Source: a virus. From it: a stretch of 64,000 bases of DNA. The notes beneath the pieces were generated by a model. The model was not told the origin of the DNA. It did no database searches and was given only the letters and a program-made list of their open reading frames with translations. Where the stretch lies: the IMG/VR virus record IMGVR_UViG_3300008259_004750, positions 1 to 64,000 of that record. The stretch is one strand, 5' to 3'. Position numbers and translations under genes: made by a program. This document shows, in pieces, positions 8,577 through 17,423 of this stretch (position 1 is its first letter; each line of letters begins with the position of its first letter).

Positions 8577-8766
8577 ATTCTTTCTCTACGAATCCAGCAA
8601 ACGCGGAATTAATTTTTAATATACCCGTAGATATATTTTGCATAGAAAAATAGATAGTCGAGGTTTCAATAAATCGCATGAAATCTTCATACGACCCTCT
8701 ACCATCTTTTACAACTTGCATTTTTAATAACGGCAAAGTCGCATTTTTCCTAATAACAAACTCCAT
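8530..8766 (-). CDS. N-terminal part of a collapsed MEF-type adhesin, 78 residues
   Basis: MEFVIRKNATLPLLKM aligns with the start of the 4491-6854 adhesin (MEFFIKKGATLPLLKL), and similarity runs to SEYYLYYR versus NYYIYYQF. The next ~55 residues of the longer paralogue are missing, and the frame ends at TGA. The remaining homologous sequence follows in the frame of 8289-8576. This looks like a deletion that removed about 150 bases and shifted the frame. A TATTTATA element lies 15 bases upstream at 8782-8789, so the gene is probably still transcribed. Confidence 0.65.
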   Translation of the reverse strand: MEFVIRKNATLPLLKMQVVKDGRGSYEDFMRFIETSTIYFSMQNISTGILKINSAFAGFVEKEFDDPNTPSEYYLYYR

Positions 8767-8781
8767 TTGAACAGTTTGTTA

Positions 8782-8789
8782 TATAAATA
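8782..8789 (-). promoter_or_regulatory. TATTTATA element upstream of the 8766 gene
   Basis: Sense sequence AAACTATTTATATAACAAAC; ends 15 bases before the ATG. Just beyond it, 8794-8811 is a 6-bp inverted repeat (AGGATA/TATCCT) downstream of the carbohydrate operon. It has no T-run, so it is a weak terminator candidate at best. Confidence 0.4.
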
Positions 8790-8813
8790 GTTTAGGATAT
8801 AAATTTATCCTAA

Positions 8814-11189
8814 TTAACTTTCTTTTCTTATACCAGACTCGTAATGTTCAAACCTATTATGTTCAGTCGGACTAGCAAGTAATAGACCAAAATTAAGATT
8901 ACCCTTTTTAAGCTCTTGGAACATGTAACTCATCCAAGTTTGTTCATATGGATGAGCCCATTTAGTATCCAAAAACATTTTCTTACTACCTTCTTTTGAA
9001 ACCACTTGAGGCCAATTACAATAATAAATCTCTCCTGTCGCATAGGCTAAACCTTCATAAGATTTAATATTTTTATAGTTGACTTTTGGAGCATTAGGGT
9101 CAGTACCGATTTGAGGTAATTTAGAATAATTTGGCCAAAATTCTTCTCTTACTGATTGTGGTACATTATACCAAGACCATTGTGTTGAATTGTCCCCAAA
9201 AAATTCACTGAAATTAAATTTCAAGTAGTCAAAATTTTCATCACTGGCAATTTTTAGTGTTTTATCATATAATGATTTGATATATCTAGTGAACCCATTT
9301 CTACATGTACTATCCTGTCCTCCATAAAAAAACATATCATCCTCAAAGAAGAAATAATAATTTAATCCCGTCTCTTCAAAATGTTCCGCAATAAATTGTC
9401 TTCCTCCACATATTCCTAAATTTTCTTTTTTAATATGTTCAAAACCATATCTTTCACAAAGTTCTTTATATCTTGGTGTGGTTGATAAGTCAGTGGAATT
9501 ATCTAAAAGATATTTTGCTGGTTTATTTATAAAATCCGCATCATATAACAACATAGAATCAATTAGTGTTTCAAATTGTTTTGGACTATTAAAACCAATC
9601 ACATACAATGCTGTCTTTTTTATGTCCTTTATAGGCTCTCCATTAGGACGAGTATGTTTACTTTTAACTTCTAAGGTTTCATTCTTTAAACCCTCAAAGA
9701 ATTTCCCCATTAAACCATTATCGTCAATTTCAAAATAGTTAATTAAACTAGCGTATTTGTATAATATTATGGAAAACACGGATTCTTCGGTACCCATAAA
9801 TCCATCATTTAACGTATTGATTAATGTGGAGTAATAAATTGAGTTAATTTCTGATATAGTATTTTTAGGACCACCAAAAAAACCACCTCTTGCAACTAAA
9901 TCAACATTTGAATTTGCATAATCATTAATCTTTGGATATGAGAATCCGTGAATTTCACTTGTGGCTTTGTATGGAAAACATACGAATGAAAATTTATCAA
10001 AATATTTTCTTAATTTATTTTGAACTTTGTCGTGAGTAAAATAACCAGGATGTATTGTATTTGTTATACCCGCGTCAATCCAATACATTTCATCTGAATT
10101 AAACTTATCTAAAATTTTCGCATCATGTAATAAAAACATTTTAGACATAACCAAAGGATTATACAACTCTAGTTTGGCTTGAGTCGATTCAGACAACCAT
10201 CCTGATTGATTTAACCAATTTGGATTTTTTCTAATTTCTTGTATTTTTTCAAATGGGACCGCAGATTTTAACCATTCGGTACCTCTTCTAATAAACTGAG
10301 TGTTTTTGTCGTCCCTTCTTTCTTTTACAAACTTTTCTAGTGATTCGTCACCATATATAATTAAATTAACATCCGCCTTTAACAATTCAGAAAATTTTGT
10401 TAAATAATGGTCATAACTTCTAGACCAACCATCAGCTAATGAATCTCTTTTTATATCCCAAAGACCAGTGACTAAAGTAACCACAGATTTAATTGATTCA
10501 TCATCACTTGAATCTGCGCTTTTAACAACATCATCATCAGTTTTTACAACTAATTCGGGAGCGACTTTCATCTTACAAACCCAAACTATTGATTGAAAAA
10601 TATCATTTCTATAATCAACTAAATTATTTCTCTTACAAGGTTCTAATATATCATTTTCAGTTAGTTCACACCAATTCCAAATTTTACCATTTATATTTTG
10701 TTCAAAATATTCTTGATTGATTGAGTAATCATGACCTAAAATAAAATCATTTTCTTTTATATAATTTGATAACAAATTGAATTCACCTTTTTTATCACCG
10801 CCATCACATAAGACAACGGTCGTACCATCTGATTGAATAAAATCTATAATATATTGGGACACAGAATCATAACTTTGGGAGAAAACATTTTCAATTCTAA
10901 TGTCAATCCCATTATTTTTCATTTCTTCATACCAAGGATATTCGTTGATATCCAATGTTAGAATTTCACAATCAATGCCTAAATCTTTACATGATTGATT
11001 TAAGAATGATGTAAACCCACCTATAGAAGTTCCAATTTCTAAAATTCTTTTTGGTCTTATTTCTTTGAGAAAATAGAAAAAAACCTCGAACGCTTTATAG
11101 TTTTGTTGGGCACCCCAGTTACCATATGATGATACACTATCCCCACTTTCTAAATCACTTTTTTTTGTTATTTTGTCTATGTAAATCAT
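8814..11189 (-). CDS. three-domain methyltransferase / HtrL-like / glycosyltransferase fusion, 791 residues
   Basis: Residues ~30-210 are a class I SAM methyltransferase-like domain: glycine motif ILEIGTSIGGFTSFLNQ, then EILTLDINEYPW and VVLCDGGDKKGEF. Residues ~235-520 (VTLVTGLWDIKRDSL, then YWIDAGITNTIHPGYF) resemble the HtrL/WlaTC family of putative bacterial glycosyltransferases. Residues ~530-790 are a GT-A-like domain with an acidic FFFEDDMFFYGG metal-binding motif. It is the last gene of the minus-strand carbohydrate operon and shares its middle domain type with the next gene upstream. Probably adds and modifies sugars on virion proteins or a host glycan; substrate unknown. Confidence 0.75.
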   Translation of the reverse strand: MIYIDKITKKSDLESGDSVSSYGNWGAQQNYKAFEVFFYFLKEIRPKRILEIGTSIGGFTSFLNQSCKDLGIDCEILTLDINEYPWYEEMKNNGIDIRIENVFSQSYDSVSQYIIDFIQSDGTTVVLCDGGDKKGEFNLLSNYIKENDFILGHDYSINQEYFEQNINGKIWNWCELTENDILEPCKRNNLVDYRNDIFQSIVWVCKMKVAPELVVKTDDDVVKSADSSDDESIKSVVTLVTGLWDIKRDSLADGWSRSYDHYLTKFSELLKADVNLIIYGDESLEKFVKERRDDKNTQFIRRGTEWLKSAVPFEKIQEIRKNPNWLNQSGWLSESTQAKLELYNPLVMSKMFLLHDAKILDKFNSDEMYWIDAGITNTIHPGYFTHDKVQNKLRKYFDKFSFVCFPYKATSEIHGFSYPKINDYANSNVDLVARGGFFGGPKNTISEINSIYYSTLINTLNDGFMGTEESVFSIILYKYASLINYFEIDDNGLMGKFFEGLKNETLEVKSKHTRPNGEPIKDIKKTALYVIGFNSPKQFETLIDSMLLYDADFINKPAKYLLDNSTDLSTTPRYKELCERYGFEHIKKENLGICGGRQFIAEHFEETGLNYYFFFEDDMFFYGGQDSTCRNGFTRYIKSLYDKTLKIASDENFDYLKFNFSEFFGDNSTQWSWYNVPQSVREEFWPNYSKLPQIGTDPNAPKVNYKNIKSYEGLAYATGEIYYCNWPQVVSKEGSKKMFLDTKWAHPYEQTWMSYMFQELKKGNLNFGLLLASPTEHNRFEHYESGIRKES

Positions 11190-11213
11190 AATTAGATAAA
11201 ATTAATTAAATGT

Positions 11214-12161
11214 TTAAATGCTATTTTTTGAATAATTTATTAAATCATTCCACGCGGTGTAGAATGGTTTTGGTTCACCCCAAGATTCTTCCCAATCCTC
11301 AAAATGAAATTTATCATGTTCACAACAATAAAAGGATGTGAATGTGAATAATTTAACCTCACTTTTGTCCATCATGTCCAAAATAGGTTTCATAATCGAC
11401 TCTTCTGTACATAATATTTTTGAATCCAATACTTTTTTAGCAAACTCCCAAAATAAATTAACATATTTTTTTAACTGTATAACATCACCACCAATCAATG
11501 CACCAACGGGATATGGAGTTTCAAATGGTGTGTTAGTTAAACCTAACGAATAAAATGGATAACTTATTTGTGGCCCATACGAAGTTATCAACGTAATTTT
11601 ACCATTAATCGCATTTGATAAATTTGTTAAGGTTTCAGTGTTAAAAAAATGTTTATAATTATAAACATCTAAATTAGCCCACCAACTACCTAAAGCTCTG
11701 GAATCTTTGTGGTCCTCAACCTTGTTAAACACTTTAGAGTATCTCCAAGTAAAAATACCAGGATGTTGTAGTCCCACATCCAACCAAAATAATTTATCAC
11801 AACTATCTAATTCTCTTTCTATCACATCAAATTTGCCCCACATAATTTCTGCCCCCCTACCATCTAAATCTCTTTGGTATCGGTCAACATCACTATTAAC
11901 AATTTCTTGTATTTCTTTGTGATATTTTACATCAGATAATTCAAGTAATTTAATCTCTAAATTATCTAAATTATATTTTTCTTTTATATTCTGTAGTTCG
12001 GGTAAGCTTTTGTTGTGTGTATAACAGATTATTGGTAAGTTAATATTTTGACAATATGCAATTAATGAGCCTAAATATCTTTCTTTTCTTCCTGAATTTG
12101 AACCTAAAAATGGTAGTCCGTTAGCGTCCATCCAGTAGGCTGTAACTATTTTTGTTTTCAT
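11214..12161 (-). CDS. HtrL/WlaTC-like putative glycosyltransferase, 315 residues
   Basis: The protein has VTAYWMDANGLPF near the N terminus and LFWLDVGLQHPGIF near residue 135, matching in order the VTLVTGLWD and YWIDAGITNTIHPG motifs of the middle domain of the 791-residue neighbour. The acidic W-L-D segment probably binds the sugar nucleotide and metal. It starts 3 bases before the stop of the upstream gene, so translation is coupled. Family assignment rests on motif order only. Confidence 0.65.
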   Translation of the reverse strand: MKTKIVTAYWMDANGLPFLGSNSGRKERYLGSLIAYCQNINLPIICYTHNKSLPELQNIKEKYNLDNLEIKLLELSDVKYHKEIQEIVNSDVDRYQRDLDGRGAEIMWGKFDVIERELDSCDKLFWLDVGLQHPGIFTWRYSKVFNKVEDHKDSRALGSWWANLDVYNYKHFFNTETLTNLSNAINGKITLITSYGPQISYPFYSLGLTNTPFETPYPVGALIGGDVIQLKKYVNLFWEFAKKVLDSKILCTEESIMKPILDMMDKSEVKLFTFTSFYCCEHDKFHFEDWEESWGEPKPFYTAWNDLINYSKNSI

Positions 12162-12164
12162 TGT

Positions 12165-12884
12165 TTAAATAATACCTCGTTTATGTTTATCAATGTTATA
12201 TTTGTTTAATAAATTTTCTAATATATTACCATACTGACTTAAATTCCATTTACCCCCGACTAAAGCCGTTGCGGTATATGGGTATATTTTAGAATTAAAA
12301 TGACCTCCAATTTTTTCAGATTTTAAATTAGTACAAAGACCTATTCCGCTTAAATTCGCAAGATATATTGAATTTTTAGGTTCATCAGTTATGTATTTAG
12401 TCTTTGAGGATTTAAACATTTCAACAAGTGAGTTTTTTTTCCATATTGTTATTTGTGTACTAAAAAAATATTCAGAATTTTTATCTAATATTATAAAACT
12501 ATCGTTATAATTTTTTTCTTCACCTAACAAACCCGAACAAATTAATCTAATGAAATTAACATCTTTATCATTATCCAAAACATTGATACATTCATTTAAT
12601 AAATTAAAATCAACATAATCGTATAAAATATAATCTTCTTGGGAGTAAATTAAATATTCGGTTTCAATTTTAGATAACCCTAATAACATTTGTTCATAGT
12701 AGTTAGTTTTATCATCGTAAATTATTTGATTTACTTTTTCTTTTTTAAATGACTCATTGGTAAGTACGTAATGATTGACCCCGACAAAAAATTTTTTTAT
12801 TGAATCAAAATATATGTCATGAATATCAAAACAATTAGAGTGAGTATACGTCAACAAACTAATTTTTCCAAAATTAAGACTCAT
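12165..12884 (-). CDS. putative GT-A glycosyltransferase, 239 residues
   Basis: The N-terminal strand KISLLTYTHSNCFDIHDIY and the segment TEYLIYSQEDYILYD (around residues 95-110) have the shape of a GT-A nucleotide-binding region, with the acidic Q-E-D-Y motif in place of a classical DXD. It overlaps the upstream gene by 11 bases (12874-12884), typical of this tightly packed operon. Length is right for a single GT-A domain. The acceptor cannot be predicted. Confidence 0.6.
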   Translation of the reverse strand: MSLNFGKISLLTYTHSNCFDIHDIYFDSIKKFFVGVNHYVLTNESFKKEKVNQIIYDDKTNYYEQMLLGLSKIETEYLIYSQEDYILYDYVDFNLLNECINVLDNDKDVNFIRLICSGLLGEEKNYNDSFIILDKNSEYFFSTQITIWKKNSLVEMFKSSKTKYITDEPKNSIYLANLSGIGLCTNLKSEKIGGHFNSKIYPYTATALVGGKWNLSQYGNILENLLNKYNIDKHKRGII

Positions 12885-13749
12885 GATTAAATAATTCTGA
12901 ATAATCTTTTTTATGTGTATTGTTTAATACACCGTAAGTTACAAAATTTGAAAGAAACGGGCTTATGGATAATATTTTTTCTGAGTACTTTATCATAACC
13001 ATTTCCGCCAAAATCTCCTGTGAATGTCTTATAAAAATATCTTCAGAGAATTTTGGTTTTGTGTATATGTCATAACATGGATATAATTCCAACTCATTAT
13101 AAGTAAAATTAAACGTGATAACATTTGAATGTTTATTCTTTAGTAAATCTCTAATTAATTTTCCATTTGAGCAAACCAAAATATTTTTGTCTTTATGTTC
13201 GTTAATAAAATTTTCAAATCTACCTATTCTACCGTTAACATATTCTTCGGAATTTCCAAGACCGTCCATTGCTCTATAATGTAGTGTAACTATATTACTA
13301 AAGTTCCCTATAAAACTATCCGCAATATTTTTTACATCTAAACTAATAATATCCATATTACATGTTGGTCTTTTTGATAACTTATTAATCTCAGTGTGAC
13401 CAAAAATATAACTTTGGTATTCATATAGTTCCGGAATAATCGAATCTACGTATATTGAATAAGAATTTTGGTCTTGTTTTAATTTATTTAATTTTAAATT
13501 TTGGATTACAGGATTACCTTCATTATCTAAAGGAATATTATAAATAACTTTATTTTTAAACCCACTAAAATCAAACAAACAATCAAGTTCTAAATGTTCG
13601 GGTAAATAATTATTTCTAGTCGTGTTTATAATTAAAAAGGTATTGTACCCAAAATTCTCAAGTTCTATTGACGATTGTAAGGCCGACATAATAGTCGTAT
13701 AAGTGTCACCTAAACCTGAAACAAAATTAATATATAAGTAAGCGTTCAT
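12874..13749 (-). CDS. putative GT-B (fucosyltransferase-like) glycosyltransferase, 291 residues
   Basis: The N terminus YLYINFVSGLGDTYTTIMSA carries the Gly-Leu-Gly-Asp loop seen at the start of several GT-B folds. Around residue 180, NIVTLHYRAMDGLGNSEE resembles the His-x-Arg-x-x-Asp donor-binding motif of alpha-1,6- and protein O-fucosyltransferases. Part of the minus carbohydrate operon, overlapping its downstream neighbour and 3 bases after the upstream stop. The GT-B assignment is moderate and the fucosyl specificity is speculative. Confidence 0.5.
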   Translation of the reverse strand: MNAYLYINFVSGLGDTYTTIMSALQSSIELENFGYNTFLIINTTRNNYLPEHLELDCLFDFSGFKNKVIYNIPLDNEGNPVIQNLKLNKLKQDQNSYSIYVDSIIPELYEYQSYIFGHTEINKLSKRPTCNMDIISLDVKNIADSFIGNFSNIVTLHYRAMDGLGNSEEYVNGRIGRFENFINEHKDKNILVCSNGKLIRDLLKNKHSNVITFNFTYNELELYPCYDIYTKPKFSEDIFIRHSQEILAEMVMIKYSEKILSISPFLSNFVTYGVLNNTHKKDYSELFNHES

Positions 13750-13752
13750 TTT

Positions 13753-14451
13753 TTAAAAATCCCCCCATTTACAAACTAATTGACTATAAGGACCACCAAA
13801 CATATAATATCTTTGAAAACTTTTTGCATTTGTCCAAAAATTAATTGTTGAGCCAATATCAATATAAGTGTTATTTTTATTATTTTCCCATAATTGATGA
13901 GATAACATATTACCAAACGGACCACAGGAAAATAAAAATAGTTTATTTTTTAAATTTTTACTTTTTATTTTTTCAATTAAATCGTAGTTTTTTTTCCAAG
14001 CCGAATCATTTACCGGATAAAACTCTTCGACTTTGAATGGTAGGTTATCTATATTTGATGTTTCATGAGCCACTAAATGTACATCCCATTCATTAAATTC
14101 AGGTATGAAGTATTCCTTGAAAAATTTATAATTACTATTAACAAATAAATTTGCAAAAGTAATGTTCTCATTTTTTTGATTTGAAAACTCGTACATTCTA
14201 TAATGTTCGTCTCCTTGGCAACAGGGGCAACTAATTCCAACATAATAATTGTCATCTTTAAAAGTAAAAGACTCAATCAATTTTTGCCTATAAAATTCGT
14301 CCTCATTTGGCAAATATTCAAACTCACTATTATTTATTTGCCTCCCCTTAATCATCTCCCATTCCCCATCGGCGAACTTACTAAAAGAAAAAAAATCTTT
14401 ATTTTTTAACTTACTATAAATTTTTTTTATTTCTTCTTCAAAATATTTCAT
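13753..14451 (-). CDS. GT-D-type glycosyltransferase, 232 residues
   Basis: The segment FFSFSKFADGEWEMIKG (around residues 20-36) matches the Arg/Lys-Phe-Gly/Ala-Asp-Gly-Glu signature of the GT-D fold family (DUF1792-related), whose Asp and Glu bind the metal and sugar nucleotide. Later Cys-containing segments (ISCPCCQGDE, FLFSCGPFGNML) and YIDIGSTINFW also fit. The gene overlaps the FkbM-type gene upstream by 14 bases. In bacteria this family extends O-linked glycans on Ser-rich adhesins, which is suggestive given the Thr/Pro adhesins nearby. Confidence 0.65.
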   Translation of the reverse strand: MKYFEEEIKKIYSKLKNKDFFSFSKFADGEWEMIKGRQINNSEFEYLPNEDEFYRQKLIESFTFKDDNYYVGISCPCCQGDEHYRMYEFSNQKNENITFANLFVNSNYKFFKEYFIPEFNEWDVHLVAHETSNIDNLPFKVEEFYPVNDSAWKKNYDLIEKIKSKNLKNKLFLFSCGPFGNMLSHQLWENNKNNTYIDIGSTINFWTNAKSFQRYYMFGGPYSQLVCKWGDF

Positions 14452-15055
14452 ACTCAGGATTAAACAATTTTATAGTGTGTTTTGACGTTCCGCTGTTTTC
14501 AACAACTTCAAAAAAATTAATATTTTTCACTTCATTATAAAATGACTCATGAACATAAACATCATCCTGTCCGTGTAAATTACCGAGAAAAATATAATTT
14601 TTTGATTTTAAATAATCTCTGGTTATTTTTTTTCTATCTTCACCACCTTCCCTACCTTCATCAATTTCAAAACATATGAAATTAAATTTATAATCATCAA
14701 ATGGTATTTTATACAAACATTCAAAAGTTATTTGTGGTGGTTCCAAATCCATAGTAAGAAAATCAACAGTGCCATTGATTGATAATTTACTTAATATATC
14801 ATTATAATTTAAAGTTAAAGCGTCCGATAGAATTCGTTCAGTCTTTCTACAATCCTCCCACTTAGTACCGTCATCCTCGATATAATTTTCTAAATCAATA
14901 GAAATACCATTCCAATTAAGATTATTTTCCAATAGATACGTATTATTTATTTTTTTGGGGTATCCGCAACCTATATCTAAAAAAGTACCATTTAATTTGT
15001 GATTAAAATACGTACTAACAATTATGTCTTGACCTATTTGTGAAAATTTTTCCAT
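14438..15055 (-). CDS. FkbM-type SAM-dependent methyltransferase, 205 residues
   Basis: The N terminus FSQIGQDIIVSTYF is the Ser-Gln-x-Gly-Gln-Asp opening of FkbM-family methyltransferases. It is followed by the SAM-binding strand GTFLDIGCGYPKK, the acidic NGISIDLENY and the catalytic-region FLTMDLEPPQ. These enzymes O-methylate sugars, and here the product would cap or decorate the glycan made by the operon. ATG of this gene and the stop of the epimerase gene overlap by one base. Confidence 0.75.
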   Translation of the reverse strand: MEKFSQIGQDIIVSTYFNHKLNGTFLDIGCGYPKKINNTYLLENNLNWNGISIDLENYIEDDGTKWEDCRKTERILSDALTLNYNDILSKLSINGTVDFLTMDLEPPQITFECLYKIPFDDYKFNFICFEIDEGREGGEDRKKITRDYLKSKNYIFLGNLHGQDDVYVHESFYNEVKNINFFEVVENSGTSKHTIKLFNPEYEIF

Positions 15056-16056
15056 TATAAATATTTTTTTATAACATTAATAATTTTATCCGAACTATAT
15101 CCGTCTCCGTATGGTGAAATATAATTTATTTTACAATTTTTTATATGGTAATTGAATTCTTTTGTCAAATCTTTTGGTGTTGGTATTAAAAAAGAACTAA
15201 AATTTAAACTCTCTTGTCTTTCAGTTGTTTTTCTACAGACCAAACATTTTTTATTTAAAAATGAACATTCTTCTTGTAATCCTCCGCTATCAGTAATTAC
15301 CAAACTCGCCTCAAGTAATAATTTAATCATTTCCGAATGTTCCATTGGCTCAACAACTATAACCTTGTTAAAAATTTTTTTATGTTTTATAACATTAGGA
15401 TTTGGGTGTATCGGTAATATAAATTCATAATTCGGATATAGATTTGCCAAATTTTCTATTTCATAGAACCACTCGTCAATTATTTCATGATTTTCTCTTC
15501 TATGTAAAGTTATTAATATTTTTTTATTGTATACAGACTCGCTTTTTAAATTAACTAAATTATCTAATGCGGTGTTACCGACGACAAAAACATTCTCACT
15601 TATGTTTTCTTTAATCAAATTATTTTCATTTTCTTTTGTGGGACATAAATGAATATCAGCAATTTGAGATATTAATTTTCTATTGTACTCTTCAGGATAT
15701 GGATTTTTTATATCGTATGACCTAAGTCCCGCTTCCAAATGAATTACTTTTATACCCCTATGCATACAAGATAAGGAAATCCCAAGAGCTGAGGTTGTAT
15801 CTCCTTGTACGATTGCCATTTTTACGTTATTGAACACCTCCTCATCAATTGACAAACATGAGTTAAGAATATTGTCTAACCTATTTTCTGTGATTTTTTT
15901 AACTGTTAGTTTAAAATCCCAGTTATTATTATTTATTAGGTTTTCATGTTGTCCTGTAAAAAGTATTCTGTAAAGTATATTTTTTTCAGATAATTTTTTT
16001 ATTATCGGCTCTATTTTAATATACTCGGGTCTAGTTCCGTATGAGAGCAAAATCAT
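15055..16056 (-). CDS. wecB: UDP-N-acetylglucosamine 2-epimerase (non-hydrolysing)
   Basis: It interconverts UDP-GlcNAc and UDP-ManNAc. All family signatures are present: GTRPE at 7-11, QGDTTS at 84-89, HLEAGLRS at 107-114, LHRRENH at 184-190, TDSGGLQEE at 255-263. Length (333) is slightly below the usual ~370, the loss being mainly in surface segments. It overlaps neighbours on both sides (stop/start overlaps of 1-4 bases), so it is produced with the transferases. It implies that ManNAc or a derivative such as ManNAcA is a building block of the glycan this operon makes. No dehydrogenase to ManNAcA is seen here; the host may supply it. Confidence 0.93.
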   Translation of the reverse strand: MILLSYGTRPEYIKIEPIIKKLSEKNILYRILFTGQHENLINNNNWDFKLTVKKITENRLDNILNSCLSIDEEVFNNVKMAIVQGDTTSALGISLSCMHRGIKVIHLEAGLRSYDIKNPYPEEYNRKLISQIADIHLCPTKENENNLIKENISENVFVVGNTALDNLVNLKSESVYNKKILITLHRRENHEIIDEWFYEIENLANLYPNYEFILPIHPNPNVIKHKKIFNKVIVVEPMEHSEMIKLLLEASLVITDSGGLQEECSFLNKKCLVCRKTTERQESLNFSSFLIPTPKDLTKEFNYHIKNCKINYISPYGDGYSSDKIINVIKKYL

Positions 16057-17420
16057 TTTAATTTGTATAGTAAAATTTGATGAGCATTGTCAAAAAATTC
16101 TTCTTTACCATTAATAAGCGAATGAGTTTTTTTTATATATTCACATAGTGAGTAAAACTTGTCCGAACCCATTTGATTATGTAATTCCATACCGATGTAT
16201 TTTATTCTACTTAAATCTTTACCGTATAAAAATTCGTATTCTGAATTCTCACAATCAATTTTCATGTAGTCAATAACGCCTTCAATTTTTTCGTATAAAC
16301 TTTCTAAAGAAATAGAAGTTACAAAATTTACTATCTCATCCGTCCAATCTTGATTAATACTACCTCCCTTTACCCCAACTGACCCTGAATCTTTATTAGA
16401 ATGATTAACTAAGGTCAATTCTTCATCATCTTTATTCCAAACCGCGTAATTAAAACCAACTATATGGTCATAATCTTTAAATTTATTGGCAACATTTTCA
16501 TACAAACTTTTTTGTGGTTCTATGAAATATATTTTACTAAAATATTCTTTATAAACTTCAGTAAACGAGCCGCAATTAGCTCCGATATCGACACAGACCC
16601 CTCCTTTAACATCTTCCGGAACTGTATATTGATGTATAAAATTAATGTGTTGATTGTTTACAAAAGATTGCGGATATGTTAAAATCGGTTTTACGTAATT
16701 TCCTGACCTTAAAATTTTCCATCCTGATAAAATTAATTTACTGTAAAAATGTTGCATTTCTCCAATACTTAATTCAGAACTCGCCTTTATTGTCCCATAT
16801 TGCCAACCTTTCAGGCTACCCCATAATTCTCTCTGATTTATTGGATGAGGGGGTACATAAGTATTAATATCTAAATATTTTTTTAAGGTATAAGAAAAAA
16901 ACATGTCTTCTCCCACTCTATGAAAATTATGTCCTTGTGGTGGTAGTTCTCTAAACATTACCCATAACCATTCTCGTTTAAAAAACCAAGCGTGTCCTAC
17001 AATATCAACTTGTACTGTTTCTGTATTAGGATTATCCCATCCATATACATCATGATAATGATAAGAAGTATCATCTCTATACACCAACCCTTTAGTACCT
17101 AATAAACCTTCGTGAGTTTTCATTGTCTCAACACAATTCTCTAACCATTTTACTCCAGGTATGGTATCATCATCAAATATACAAATATATTCTGTATTAG
17201 CATTTAAAGCAAATGCAAATCTAGCCCAAACACCAAAATTTTTATTACTCGTTACTGTTGTAATTTTATCTGTTAAATTTTTATCAAAACCCTCACTATT
17301 GTTTAACCATAACAATATTTCTTTAGGTTTTATTGTTTGATTGTTTATGGCATCTATTTGCTCTGATAAATTTTCGGGTCTATTAAAACCATTTAATATT
17401 ACTGTAACTTCTCCTTTCAT
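16053..17420 (-). CDS. GT2 glycosyltransferase fused to FkbM methyltransferase, 455 residues
   Basis: Residues 1-230 are a GT2 GT-A domain: VTVILNGFNRPENLSEQI start, CIFDDDTIPG metal motif near residue 100, and HNFHRVGEDMFFSY near 170. Residues ~270-450 are an FkbM methyltransferase: GGVCVDIGANCGSFTEV SAM motif, YFIEPQKSL, SLESL and DYMKIDCENSEYE. The fusion suggests that one sugar is transferred and then O-methylated by the same protein. It overlaps wecB by four bases. Confidence 0.85.
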   Translation of the reverse strand: MKGEVTVILNGFNRPENLSEQIDAINNQTIKPKEILLWLNNSEGFDKNLTDKITTVTSNKNFGVWARFAFALNANTEYICIFDDDTIPGVKWLENCVETMKTHEGLLGTKGLVYRDDTSYHYHDVYGWDNPNTETVQVDIVGHAWFFKREWLWVMFRELPPQGHNFHRVGEDMFFSYTLKKYLDINTYVPPHPINQRELWGSLKGWQYGTIKASSELSIGEMQHFYSKLILSGWKILRSGNYVKPILTYPQSFVNNQHINFIHQYTVPEDVKGGVCVDIGANCGSFTEVYKEYFSKIYFIEPQKSLYENVANKFKDYDHIVGFNYAVWNKDDEELTLVNHSNKDSGSVGVKGGSINQDWTDEIVNFVTSISLESLYEKIEGVIDYMKIDCENSEYEFLYGKDLSRIKYIGMELHNQMGSDKFYSLCEYIKKTHSLINGKEEFFDNAHQILLYKLK

Positions 17421-17423
17421 TTT

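Noticed and set aside
15056-15063. TATTTATA octamer as a promoter for the FkbM gene at 15055
   Set aside because: It lies in the last codons of wecB (K-Y-L-stop) and touches the ATG; in this AT-rich genome chance copies inside genes are expected.
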